Source: Ferrimonas sediminum
Lineage (GTDB): Bacteria; Pseudomonadota; Gammaproteobacteria; Enterobacterales; Shewanellaceae
Length of the DNA stretch: 64,000 nt
NCBI RefSeq assembly: GCF_900100175.1
Contig: NZ_FNEM01000004.1
Span: 248,001 to 312,000 of the forward strand
Direction of reading: 5' to 3'
A program made the position numbers and the translations under genes. Below the pieces are notes generated by a model. It searched no databases, had not been told where the DNA came from, and was given only the letters and a program-made list of their open reading frames with translations. How positions within the stretch are numbered: position 1 is the first letter of the stretch; the number at the start of each line of letters is the position of its first letter. Shown piece after piece: positions 56,682 through 64,000 of the stretch.

Positions 56682-57608
56682 TCAGAATTTGTGCTCAAGG
56701 CCGATGCCGAAGTAGTCATCCGCGCTGTTGGCGGATTCCAGGTCGCGCTGGGTGTAGTAGGCGAACAGTTTGGTTGGCTTACCCAGCTTGTAGTCGGCCC
56801 CCGCAGAGATCGCTTCCCCCTTGGTGTCCATGTCCTGGTATTGAGCCTTGAGGGTCACCGCGGACAACTGGTAGCCGGCACTGACCATGAAACCGTCCGT
56901 GCTGTCTTTACCCGCTTGCTCCTGGTCCTGGTACATCGCCCCGAGTTTCAGATCGCCGATTTTGCCCTGAACCGTGGCCCGCAGGATGCTGTCGAAGCCC
57001 TTAACGTCGGTGTCGTAGGCAACGGAAGCGAACAAGGCAGACTTCTTCAACTTGGCATCGCCGTACAGGGCGGCGACGGAGAAGCCGTCGTCGCCGTTCT
57101 TCTGGCTGCCGGACTCTTCGGCAACGTAGGTGGCGCCGAACTTGATGCCGGCAAACGAAGGCGACAGGTAGGTAACGGTCTGTTCCATACGGTTTTCACC
57201 CTTGAACAGGTGCTTAATGTCCCCCTGCAGGTCTCCAAACAGATCCGCCTTGCCCTGAGATTTCTTCAGCATGGTGTCGTTGCGGCCCAAAGACACTTCA
57301 CCAAACACCCCCCGCAGGCCGACAAACTGGTTACGGGCCTCGAAGTTGTCCTTGTCTTCATCGCTGGTGTTCACTTCGTACTCGATGGTGTAGAACGCTT
57401 CCAGTTCGGCGCCCAGTTCAAACGCCCCCTTGACCCCCAGACGAGAGGCGTTGGAGTGAACGCCGGTGGTGCTGTCACCATCCACATCGAACGCGTCCAC
57501 GGATACGTTCAGCTTACCGTAAACGGTAACAGGGTCAGCGGCAGCGGCAGTCACAGGCAGGGCAGAAGCGATCACGGCGGCAATGACAGAGGGTTTGATC
57601 AAGTTCAT
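56682..57608 (-). CDS. Gram-negative porin, probably a phosphate-starvation porin
   Basis: A 308-residue trimeric-type porin (porin_4/OmpC-like). Signal peptide 1-24, then the first strand VTVYGKLNVSVDAF, the constriction-loop region near NQFVGLRGVFGEVSLGRNDTM, and the C-terminal strand GIGLEHKF ending in phenylalanine. AAGGAAAACTGAG precedes the ATG. A well-matched Pho box about 60 bases upstream and position next to phoB suggest a PhoE-like role: letting phosphate and other anions in during phosphate starvation. Pore selectivity cannot be read directly. Confidence 0.88.
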   Translation of the reverse strand: MNLIKPSVIAAVIASALPVTAAAADPVTVYGKLNVSVDAFDVDGDSTTGVHSNASRLGVKGAFELGAELEAFYTIEYEVNTSDEDKDNFEARNQFVGLRGVFGEVSLGRNDTMLKKSQGKADLFGDLQGDIKHLFKGENRMEQTVTYLSPSFAGIKFGATYVAEESGSQKNGDDGFSVAALYGDAKLKKSALFASVAYDTDVKGFDSILRATVQGKIGDLKLGAMYQDQEQAGKDSTDGFMVSAGYQLSAVTLKAQYQDMDTKGEAISAGADYKLGKPTKLFAYYTQRDLESANSADDYFGIGLEHKF

Positions 57609-57668
57609 CTCAGTTTTCCTTTAAACGTAGGATTTGCTTTTTAATTGGCCGCAGTGTGCCAGCGACAT

Positions 57669-57686
57669 GTGACAGATTTATTGCGT
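57669..57686 (-). promoter_or_regulatory. Pho box upstream of the porin gene
   Basis: Minus-strand ACGCAATAAATCTGTCAC: the last 13 bases match the consensus perfectly, about 14 of 18 overall. It is 61-78 bases before the porin start. Confidence 0.72.
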
Positions 57687-57835
57687 GTTTCAATAGCATT
57701 TCACTTTCTAATGAGCGGGATTCGAAGGCGGCGTTGCGAAATCGGCAACGGCCACAACCCGGCTTTGGGTTGCCACTGGAATAAGAACTCAATACACTGC
57801 CCAGCCATCCAACCCGCCTGAAACAGGACAACACC

Positions 57836-58750
57836 ATGTGGTTTAAAAATTTGCTTCTCTACCGTCTCACCAAGCCGGTGGAGTGGGATGCCGACGCGCT
57901 GGAAAAGCAGCTGGAACCCTTTATCTTCACGCCGGCGGGCAGCCAGGACATCAGTAAGCTGGGCTTCGTTAAGCCCCTGGGCAAGGTGGGGGAGAGTCTG
58001 GTGCACTCCGCTCAGGGCAACCTGCTTCTGGCCATCGAGAAAGAGGAAAAGATGCTGCCGGCATCGGTGATCCGCGAGGAGATGGAGCAGAAAGTCAGCC
58101 TCATCGAAGATGAGCAGGGACGCAAAGTCACCAAGAAGGAGAAAGACGGCATCAAGGATGAGATTGTTCATACCCTGCTGCCCCGCGCCTTCAGCCGCAA
58201 GAGCCGCACCCGCGCCCTGGTGCTGGCGCCACTACAACTGGTCGTGGTCGAAGCCACCAGCCACAACAAGGCGGAAGAGCTGCTGAGCCTGTTGCGCAAA
58301 GCCATCGGTTCTCTGCCCATCGCTCCGGTCAGCATGACCGCCCTGCCGGAAGAGAAGATGACCGAGTGGGTCACCAAGAATCACGTCGGCGAAGGCTTCA
58401 CCCTGCTGGACGAAGCCACCCTGAAAAGCCCGTTGGAAGATGGCGGCAGCGTCACTCTGAAACAGCTGGCGCTGGACAGCGACGAAGTCGCTGCCCATAT
58501 CCAACAAGGGATGGAGGTCACCAAGGTGGCGCTGGAGTACCGGGATGTGCTGTCTCTGGTATTGCAGAGTGACCTGTCGGTAAAGCGTCTGAAATTCAGC
58601 GAGGAGATTCGCGACCAGAACAGCGAGTTTGAAAAAGAGGAGCTGGCCGCCCGACTGGATGCCGATTTTGCCCTGATGTGCGGGGAACTGACCGGCTTCC
58701 TGCCCGATCTGTTCGCGGCTCTGGGGGGACAGGAGCAGCAGGACAGCTGA
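57836..58750 (+). CDS. rdgC: Recombination-associated protein RdgC
   Basis: A 304-residue RdgC, usual length. MWFKNLLLYRLT at the start, LGFVKPLG, SRKSRTRALVLAPLQLVVVEATSHNKAE and LLDEATLKSP are typical. RdgC forms a ring-shaped dimer around DNA and limits RecA activity at the replication fork. A strong terminator follows. Confidence 0.95.
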   Translation: MWFKNLLLYRLTKPVEWDADALEKQLEPFIFTPAGSQDISKLGFVKPLGKVGESLVHSAQGNLLLAIEKEEKMLPASVIREEMEQKVSLIEDEQGRKVTKKEKDGIKDEIVHTLLPRAFSRKSRTRALVLAPLQLVVVEATSHNKAEELLSLLRKAIGSLPIAPVSMTALPEEKMTEWVTKNHVGEGFTLLDEATLKSPLEDGGSVTLKQLALDSDEVAAHIQQGMEVTKVALEYRDVLSLVLQSDLSVKRLKFSEEIRDQNSEFEKEELAARLDADFALMCGELTGFLPDLFAALGGQEQQDS

Positions 58751-58763
58751 TCACCAGAGTAAC

Positions 58764-58797
58764 AAAAAAGGGCAAGCCGACGGCTTGCCCTTTTTTA
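58764..58797. terminator. Bidirectional terminator between rdgC and M61 peptidase gene
   Basis: Six As, GGGCAAGCCG, A, CGGCTTGCCC, six Ts. Serves both convergent genes. Confidence 0.9.
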
Positions 58798-58813
58798 TTG
58801 GCTGAGGCTCCGG

Positions 58814-60589
58814 TTAGTAGGGCCAGTCGATGCCAGCCCAGGCTCGAAACGCCGCCTTCTGCGCGGGGCTGACGCTGGCTTGGGCTTCCAGCACCAGTTT
58901 GCCCGGTTGCCGCCGCTCCGGCGTCAACGACAACGTCATCAACCGATCACGGCGGAACAGCGTTAGCGACACCGGTGCATCCAGAGGCAACTCCGCCAGT
59001 CGATCCTGCCACTGAGACTCGGGTACCCTCATGCCATTGATAGCCACCACCCGATCTTCGGTCGTCACTCCGGCTTGCCAGGCCGGACCCTCACGACGCA
59101 CATGGGTCACGGTCGCCAACCCCTCATCGTCGCTGACACGGATGCCCAGTTCCGCCACCTCATCCTCATCCGACGCTTTACGCTGCAACCCCACCTGGGC
59201 CAGCATGGCATCAAACTCCAGGACGCTCGGAGCATCGATGGCCTGCCGCCACCAGGATTCAAAACTGCTGCCGGTCAGCAAGCGTAAGCCGTCTTTGACA
59301 TCCTGCTCGGTAAACCCGGCCGGCAGGCGGTGGTTCTGATACAGGTAGCGGTGCAGATCCCGATAGCTCTTATCGGCGCCAGTGCGGTCGATGATCGCCA
59401 AATCCAGTGCCCAGGAGGCCAGATACCCTTCCGAATAGATGTTGACGCTGTGGTTACGGGCGTAATCGCCGCCGGTGGCAATCCACTCGTTGAAACTGGC
59501 GTCCGCCACGCTTTGCCACTGCCGTCCAGGAGTCTGCTCACTGCGCTCGATGCGACGGGCAACATCCTGCAAAAACTCCTCGATAGTGATCACCCCGGCT
59601 CTAAGCAACAACTGGTTCTGAAAATAGCTGGTGGAGCCTTCGGCCAACCACAACAGCCGAGTGTAGTTCTCCTGCTGATAGTCATAAGGCGTCAGCCCCG
59701 CCGGCCGGTAGGCTTTGACGTTCCAGGTGTGCACAAATTCATGGGAGGCGGTGGCAATAAACGGCAGATACTCTTCCCGCTTCCTAAAGCTGTTGCGAGT
59801 GCGCTGAATCACCGTCGAGTTCAGGTGCTCGGTGGCACCGCGGACGCCGCTGGTGGCATGAATCATAAACACATAGCGCTCATAGGGGTATCCGCCCCAT
59901 AGCGCCGCGCCCTCCGCCACCAGGCGCCGCAGATCATCGACGATGGCATCCACGTCGTAATTGCCCTCGCCCCAGAACAGCACCTGATAGTCGCGGCCGT
60001 CCACCATAAAAGAGACCGACTGGTGCACTCCGGTCTCGATAGGGCTGTCCACCAGCACATCGTAGTTATCGGCCACAAACTGGTGAGGAGCCGGACTGTG
60101 CATGCCGGAAACACTGCGCCACGCCTCGGGCACGCTCAGTTCGACCCGCAAGGGCTGGTCACGAAACTCGGGACTGTACATAAACACCGCCGATGCATCC
60201 AGAAAGCCATGACTGTCATCGATATGGCGGGAGCGATCCCCCAGTTCGTTGGCGTACAGCTGGTAGCGAACCGTCACCTGAGTGGGGGCCGTCAGAGAAA
60301 CCCGCCAGCTGCCGCGGGCCACCTTCTGCCACTCCAGCGGGCGTCCCTGGGCATCAACCACCTGAAGCCGCCGCACGCCGTCGGCCAACGGCAGCAACTG
60401 ATAGCGTCCCGTACGCCAGTTGGGCATCTGCAGCGTCAAGGTGTCGCCATTTGCCTTCGGGAACTGCACCTCTACGTCGGCCAGATGATGTTGGGGCTGG
60501 GTGATGGCCAGTCGATAGTTCACCGGTGCCGCCAGTGATGAGGGCGGAAGCATCAGCAACCCGAGTAAGAGTACAAAGAGGTAGTGCAT
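58814..60589 (-). CDS. Exported M61 family aminopeptidase with PDZ domain
   Basis: A 591-residue protein of family M61 (glycyl aminopeptidase-like). Signal peptide 1-20 (cleavage near SLA-AP). The zinc site is SHEFVHTWN (about 284-292) with the downstream glutamate in LWLAEGSTSYF. A PDZ domain occupies about 480-560 (GIRVSDDEGLATVTHVRREGPAWQAGV region). The N-terminal part is a beta-rich domain as in other M61 enzymes. It would act in the periplasm. No operon partner. Confidence 0.9.
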   Translation of the reverse strand: MHYLFVLLLGLLMLPPSSLAAPVNYRLAITQPQHHLADVEVQFPKANGDTLTLQMPNWRTGRYQLLPLADGVRRLQVVDAQGRPLEWQKVARGSWRVSLTAPTQVTVRYQLYANELGDRSRHIDDSHGFLDASAVFMYSPEFRDQPLRVELSVPEAWRSVSGMHSPAPHQFVADNYDVLVDSPIETGVHQSVSFMVDGRDYQVLFWGEGNYDVDAIVDDLRRLVAEGAALWGGYPYERYVFMIHATSGVRGATEHLNSTVIQRTRNSFRKREEYLPFIATASHEFVHTWNVKAYRPAGLTPYDYQQENYTRLLWLAEGSTSYFQNQLLLRAGVITIEEFLQDVARRIERSEQTPGRQWQSVADASFNEWIATGGDYARNHSVNIYSEGYLASWALDLAIIDRTGADKSYRDLHRYLYQNHRLPAGFTEQDVKDGLRLLTGSSFESWWRQAIDAPSVLEFDAMLAQVGLQRKASDEDEVAELGIRVSDDEGLATVTHVRREGPAWQAGVTTEDRVVAINGMRVPESQWQDRLAELPLDAPVSLTLFRRDRLMTLSLTPERRQPGKLVLEAQASVSPAQKAAFRAWAGIDWPY

Positions 60590-61113
60590 AGTTGTCCTTG
60601 TTATCGTTATCGCTCTCCTGAACAGCCCTCAAGTATAACAACTCCGGCGATGGATTTAATCTCGGCAACGACATGAATAAACGTTGTGAATAACTAAACC
60701 GTCTCAAGCGGCGGTCAAAAACTGGCCTTGCGGATTTTTAATGTTTATTTAAGGGCTGGCTGCAATTTAGCTAAATGGAATGAGTCAGTGACGACTGCGT
60801 CTGACGACCTCGCCTCTGCCATTTGCCAAATCCGACCAATACCGACCAATAGCGCCAAAAATTGGAACATATGGGTGAAATTAGAAACTTATTAAGAGAA
60901 TGATCACAAACATAGCCACCCTGCCGGAGGATTATTCGAGGTTAACTACAAACATAAAGAGCACTTAAACTCACAATGTAGAAATAAAGAATCCCTTTAT
61001 CCCTTGGGCGCTTGCACTTATAACCAAAGAAGTTACGATACATCTAACAGCCCGAATAACAATTGAGACTAAAGAAGTAACTAGGGCTCGCCGGATTGAA
61101 GGTAGCAACGTAA
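60590..61113. promoter_or_regulatory. Intergenic region between M61 and GGDEF genes
   Basis: About 520 AT-rich bases between divergent genes. I find no gene. A tandem 10-base repeat at 60832 is the only clear structure. Confidence 0.5.
60832..60851. repeat. Tandem 10-base direct repeat CCGACCAATA
   Basis: CCGACCAATA occurs twice without a gap (60832-60841 and 60842-60851), and ATTGG follows at 60861 in inverted orientation. A period near one helical turn is typical of cooperative regulator binding. It lies about 265 bases before the GGDEF gene. Confidence 0.5.
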
Positions 61114-62670
61114 ATGAATATGGTCACTGACGCCAAATCTCAGCTGGAGCATATGCAGAAAAAGCTAGATAAAGTACGCGATGAGTATCAGGAGCTCGAA
61201 GACGTACGTGCAAAACAGCTTCAGGGACTGATTCAATTTTCCATGCGCCTGGGCCTGTGCTGCAAAGGACAGAATCTGGAGCTGGACAACCGTCTGGCCA
61301 AAATCCGTCATCTGCTGTCCGACACCAGTAACCTGGATACCGCCCTGCCGGAGATGGGTGAACTCAGCCGCGCCCTGCAAACTCAGTATCAAAACACCCA
61401 GCGTGACATCGAACACAACCAGCAGGCGATGCAGCAGCTGGCTCGCCAGCTCTCCAGCCTCAGCGGCATTCCCGACAAACTGAAGCGGGAACTCAAATAC
61501 TACCAACTGGATATCCAGAAGCCGATTCACACGGTGTGGGAGATCATCCCCCGGGTCGAGAAACTGGTTAAGTACTACGAACAGCTGCTGCAGGAGCGTT
61601 TGGCCAAAGAAGACCGCATTCCGACCACCCCCAAACACCGGCAACTGGCCCACGAACTGTCGCAACTGCTGGCGGAGATCGAATTTCCCGGCCAGCATGG
61701 TGAAGTGATCAATGCCATCAAGGCGATGCTCAGTGGTGACGTTCAGGTGGATCAACTGCTGGAAGCCTACAGCCAGGTACTGAACATCCTGGTGGGCGAG
61801 ATGGCCAAAGAGAAGAGTGCCTCGCAGCAGTTCCTCTCCGCCCTGACCGATTCGCTGTCGGTCGTTCGCCAGGCCATGAATGAAAATTGGCAAGCCTCCA
61901 GCAACAGCTACAAATCCAGTAAATTATTCAACCAGAAACTGAATAGCCATGTAGGCCAGTTCAGTGAAAAGGTGGCCGAAGCCGAGGAATTGTCTGCCCT
62001 GAAGACTCAGGTGATCAACGAGCTGACGTTCATCCGCCAGCAGTTGAGCAAACGAGACAATCAGGATCAGCAAGAGTTTATGGCGATGAAGCAAAGCATG
62101 CAGAAGATGCAGGCCGAGATCTCCGCCCTGGCCAGTGAAGCCGCCAGCTACAAAGACAAACTGATTGAACAGCAACGCCTCAATCAGGTAGACGCCCTGA
62201 CCCAACTCCCCAACCGGGCGGCGCTGGATGAACAGCTGAAACGCTCTTACCGACAGTTTAAACGCTACGGTCACGATCTGTGGGTGACCGTGGCCGACAT
62301 CGATCGCTTTAAAAGCATCAACGACAACTTTGGTCACTCCACCGGTGACAAAACTCTGCAGGTGGTGTCCATGGCCCTGAAGAACTCCCTACGCAAAGAG
62401 GAGTTCGTGGCTCGATATGGTGGCGAAGAGTTTGTGGTGCTGTTGCCGGGTCTGGATAAAGAGCAGGTGCAGCAGGTACTCAATCGAATTCGTGAACGAA
62501 TCAAGGCGATCCCATTTAAATTTCGCGATGAGCGTCTGTCCATCACCGTTTCCATTGGCGCCGCCAAGGTGGGGTCGAACGAGACTATCCAGGAGACCTT
62601 TGAACGCGCCGATGCCGCCCTGTATCGGGCCAAGCGCCAGGGCAGAGATAAGGTTGAGCTGGACGACTAA
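61114..62670 (+). CDS. Diguanylate cyclase with long coiled-coil N-terminus
   Basis: A 518-residue soluble protein. Residues 1-345 are almost all helix, with coiled coils at about 3-30, 90-120 and 300-345. The GGDEF domain (about 355-515) has the DxLTxLPNRAAL start, DIDRFKSINDNFGHSTGD, and the active-site sequence GGEEF, so it should make c-di-GMP. The feedback I-site, RxxD five residues before GGEEF, reads RKEE. No membrane helix or known sensor domain. A terminator follows. Confidence 0.88.
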   Translation: MNMVTDAKSQLEHMQKKLDKVRDEYQELEDVRAKQLQGLIQFSMRLGLCCKGQNLELDNRLAKIRHLLSDTSNLDTALPEMGELSRALQTQYQNTQRDIEHNQQAMQQLARQLSSLSGIPDKLKRELKYYQLDIQKPIHTVWEIIPRVEKLVKYYEQLLQERLAKEDRIPTTPKHRQLAHELSQLLAEIEFPGQHGEVINAIKAMLSGDVQVDQLLEAYSQVLNILVGEMAKEKSASQQFLSALTDSLSVVRQAMNENWQASSNSYKSSKLFNQKLNSHVGQFSEKVAEAEELSALKTQVINELTFIRQQLSKRDNQDQQEFMAMKQSMQKMQAEISALASEAASYKDKLIEQQRLNQVDALTQLPNRAALDEQLKRSYRQFKRYGHDLWVTVADIDRFKSINDNFGHSTGDKTLQVVSMALKNSLRKEEFVARYGGEEFVVLLPGLDKEQVQQVLNRIRERIKAIPFKFRDERLSITVSIGAAKVGSNETIQETFERADAALYRAKRQGRDKVELDD

Positions 62671-62699
62671 CTCCAAATGGTTAGATACAACATTGAAAA

Positions 62700-62732
62700 A
62701 TAAAGGCTATCCTCAATGGGTGGCCTTTTTTA
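62700..62732 (+). terminator. Intrinsic terminator of the GGDEF gene
   Basis: AAAGGCTATCC (62702-62712), TCAAT, GGGTGGCCTTT (62718-62728) and TTT. One mismatch in the stem. Confidence 0.75.
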
Positions 62733-62769
62733 ATGGGCTGCCCTGATAATAAAAATGAAGGAGGTGCCC

Positions 62770-64000
62770 ATGCAGGTACAGATTAGCCCTCGAGGAAGCC
62801 TGGTGCAGCTGTCTCAGCTGGAAGTGGAGCGGTTGCAGGAGAGTGCCGCCTCAGACCTTCACCAGCTCTACCGCAACTGCTCACTGGCGGTGCTGGCTTC
62901 CGGCATCCACAGCGACGACAGCACCCAGCTGTTCCAGATGTTCCATGATTTTCGCATCCGCATTCTCCGCCGCGAGCGGGGCATCAAGCTGGAGCTGAAC
63001 AACCCGCCAATTCAGGCCTTCGTCGATGGCGAGATCATTCGCGGTATTCAGGAGCACCTGTTTGCGGTACTGAGGGACATCCTCTACATCGGCGACAAAC
63101 TCGACAGCCTGAAACACATCAACCTGACCAACTCCTACCACATCACCAATGTGGTGTTTGAAACCCTGCGCAATGCCAAAGCCCTGCCACTGCTGCCCGA
63201 ACCCAATATGATCGTCTGCTGGGGCGGCCACAGCATCAACCGCACCGAATTCCAGTACACCCGGGAGGTGGGTTACGAACTGGGATTGCGGGATCTGAAT
63301 ATCTGTACCGGTTGTGGCCCTGGCGCCATGGAAGGTCCGATGAAGGGCGCCGCCATCGCCCACGCCAAGCAGCGCATCAATCACGGTCGCTTCGTCGGCC
63401 TGACCGAGCCATCGATCATTGCCGCCGAGCCACCCAATCAGATCGTCAACGAACTGATCATCCTGCCGGACATCGAAAAACGGCTGGAGGCTTTTGTGCG
63501 CCTGGGCCATGGCATCATTATCTTTCCCGGCGGGGTGGGCACCATGGAGGAGTTGCTGTACCTCATCGGCATTAAGCTCAACCGCGACAACCACGATCAC
63601 CCGCTGCCGCTGATCCTCACCGGCCCCAAAGAGAGCGCCGACTACTTTGAGGAGATCGATCGCTTCATCGCCACCACTCTGGGCGAAGAAGCCCAACAGC
63701 ACTACCGAATCATCATCGACGACCCGGTGGAGGTCGCCCAGCACCTGAAGCGACAGATGGAGGTGATCAAGCAGTACCGCCGTGACGTGGGCGACTCCTA
63801 CTCCTACAACTGGTCACTGAAGATCGAGCCGGAATTCCAGCTGCCGTTCCAGCCGGACCACGATGCCATGGCCAACCTCAAGCTGGTGCCACAGATCAAT
63901 AATGCGCTGCTGGCAGCGGATCTGCGGCGTGCGTTCTCCGGCATTGTCGCCGGTAACGTCAAACCGGAAGGGATCACCCAGATTCGGCAACGGGGCCCGT
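62770..64000 (+). CDS. ppnN: Nucleotide 5'-monophosphate nucleosidase PpnN (3' end outside window)
   Basis: The frame is open from the ATG at 62770 to the end of the window (410 codons of an expected 450 or so). GGAGG lies nine bases upstream. The N-terminus ([45 protein letters not shown]) matches PpnN/YgdH, and the LOG-family nucleotide site [14 protein letters not shown] is present near residue 260. PpnN cleaves purine and pyrimidine monophosphates to base and ribose 5-phosphate and is controlled by (p)ppGpp in Escherichia coli. Confidence 0.93.
   Translation, partial: MQVQISPRGSLVQLSQLEVERLQESAASDLHQLYRNCSLAVLASGIHSDDSTQLFQMFHDFRIRILRRERGIKLELNNPPIQAFVDGEIIRGIQEHLFAVLRDILYIGDKLDSLKHINLTNSYHITNVVFETLRNAKALPLLPEPNMIVCWGGHSINRTEFQYTREVGYELGLRDLNICTGCGPGAMEGPMKGAAIAHAKQRINHGRFVGLTEPSIIAAEPPNQIVNELIILPDIEKRLEAFVRLGHGIIIFPGGVGTMEELLYLIGIKLNRDNHDHPLPLILTGPKESADYFEEIDRFIATTLGEEAQQHYRIIIDDPVEVAQHLKRQMEVIKQYRRDVGDSYSYNWSLKIEPEFQLPFQPDHDAMANLKLVPQINNALLAADLRRAFSGIVAGNVKPEGITQIRQRGP

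Noticed and set aside
62881-63744. 287-codon minus-strand frame at the right edge
   Set aside because: It is antisense to ppnN, which has a strong ribosome binding site and clear family sequence.

Overview
The window is chromosomal DNA from a GC-rich marine-type gammaproteobacterium. The dmsEFABG-type extracellular DMSO reductase operon (decaheme cytochrome plus MtrB-like barrel), the queA-tgt-yajC-secD-secF order, the long form of isocitrate lyase and the long PstC/PstA forms all point to the Shewanella/Ferrimonas side of the Alteromonadales. Ferrimonas is my best guess, made by inference and not by a search. I see no phage, insertion sequence, CRISPR array, tRNA or rRNA. Gene density is high and almost all genes are recognisable housekeeping, respiratory or nutrient genes.

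Layout. 1-4.9 kb: the end of a DUF4397 repeat protein, then an M28 peptidase/ABC-2 exporter operon. 4.9-7.4 kb: a minus-strand operon of porin, FMN-binding protein and PepSY membrane protein behind a near-consensus Fur box, probably an iron-linked envelope flavin redox module. 7.8-10.8 kb: small envelope proteins, a stand-alone ParA, an unknown gene, and a decayed patch (internally deleted SDR gene plus an unidentified frameshifted remnant). 10.8-18.8 kb: dmsEFABG for outer-surface DMSO respiration, with a LysR gene upstream. 19-22.7 kb: a thioredoxin-fold protein lacking its active-site cysteine, small membrane proteins, a methyltransferase, and a rhodanese/siroheme-synthase operon whose CysG-like protein carries only a degenerate methyltransferase remnant. 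22.9-28.6 kb: queA-tgt-yajC-secDF. 28.8-31.9 kb: acpH behind a two-mini-ORF leader, a zinc metallopeptidase and Lrp-type regulator pair, and a divergent YjeH-type amino-acid exporter with a perfect palindrome between them. 32.1-35.4 kb: glyoxylate bypass genes aceB-aceA, followed by a structured 3' region ending in an intrinsic terminator. 36-41.4 kb: an RND efflux pair and a Na+/Ca2+ exchanger-type protein. 41.7-43.4 kb: a 5'-nucleotidase-like phosphoesterase.

43.5-57.7 kb is a phosphate island: pstC-pstA-pstB-phoU, a GcvR-like ACT protein, ppk-ppx, pstS, phoR-phoB and a porin. Pho-box-like sites lie upstream of pstC, pstS (two in tandem), phoB and the porin, with a weaker one before ppk. 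Together these genes sense phosphate, import it, store and recycle polyphosphate, and probably open an outer-membrane route for phosphate. The window closes with rdgC, an M61 peptidase, a coiled-coil GGDEF protein with a degenerate I-site, and the start of ppnN, which runs off the right edge.

The least ordinary items are the Fur-boxed porin/FMN/PepSY operon, the Pho island with unusually long PstC/PstA, the truncated CysG, the acpH leader, and the structured region downstream of aceA. No CRISPR, toxin-antitoxin or defence system is visible.
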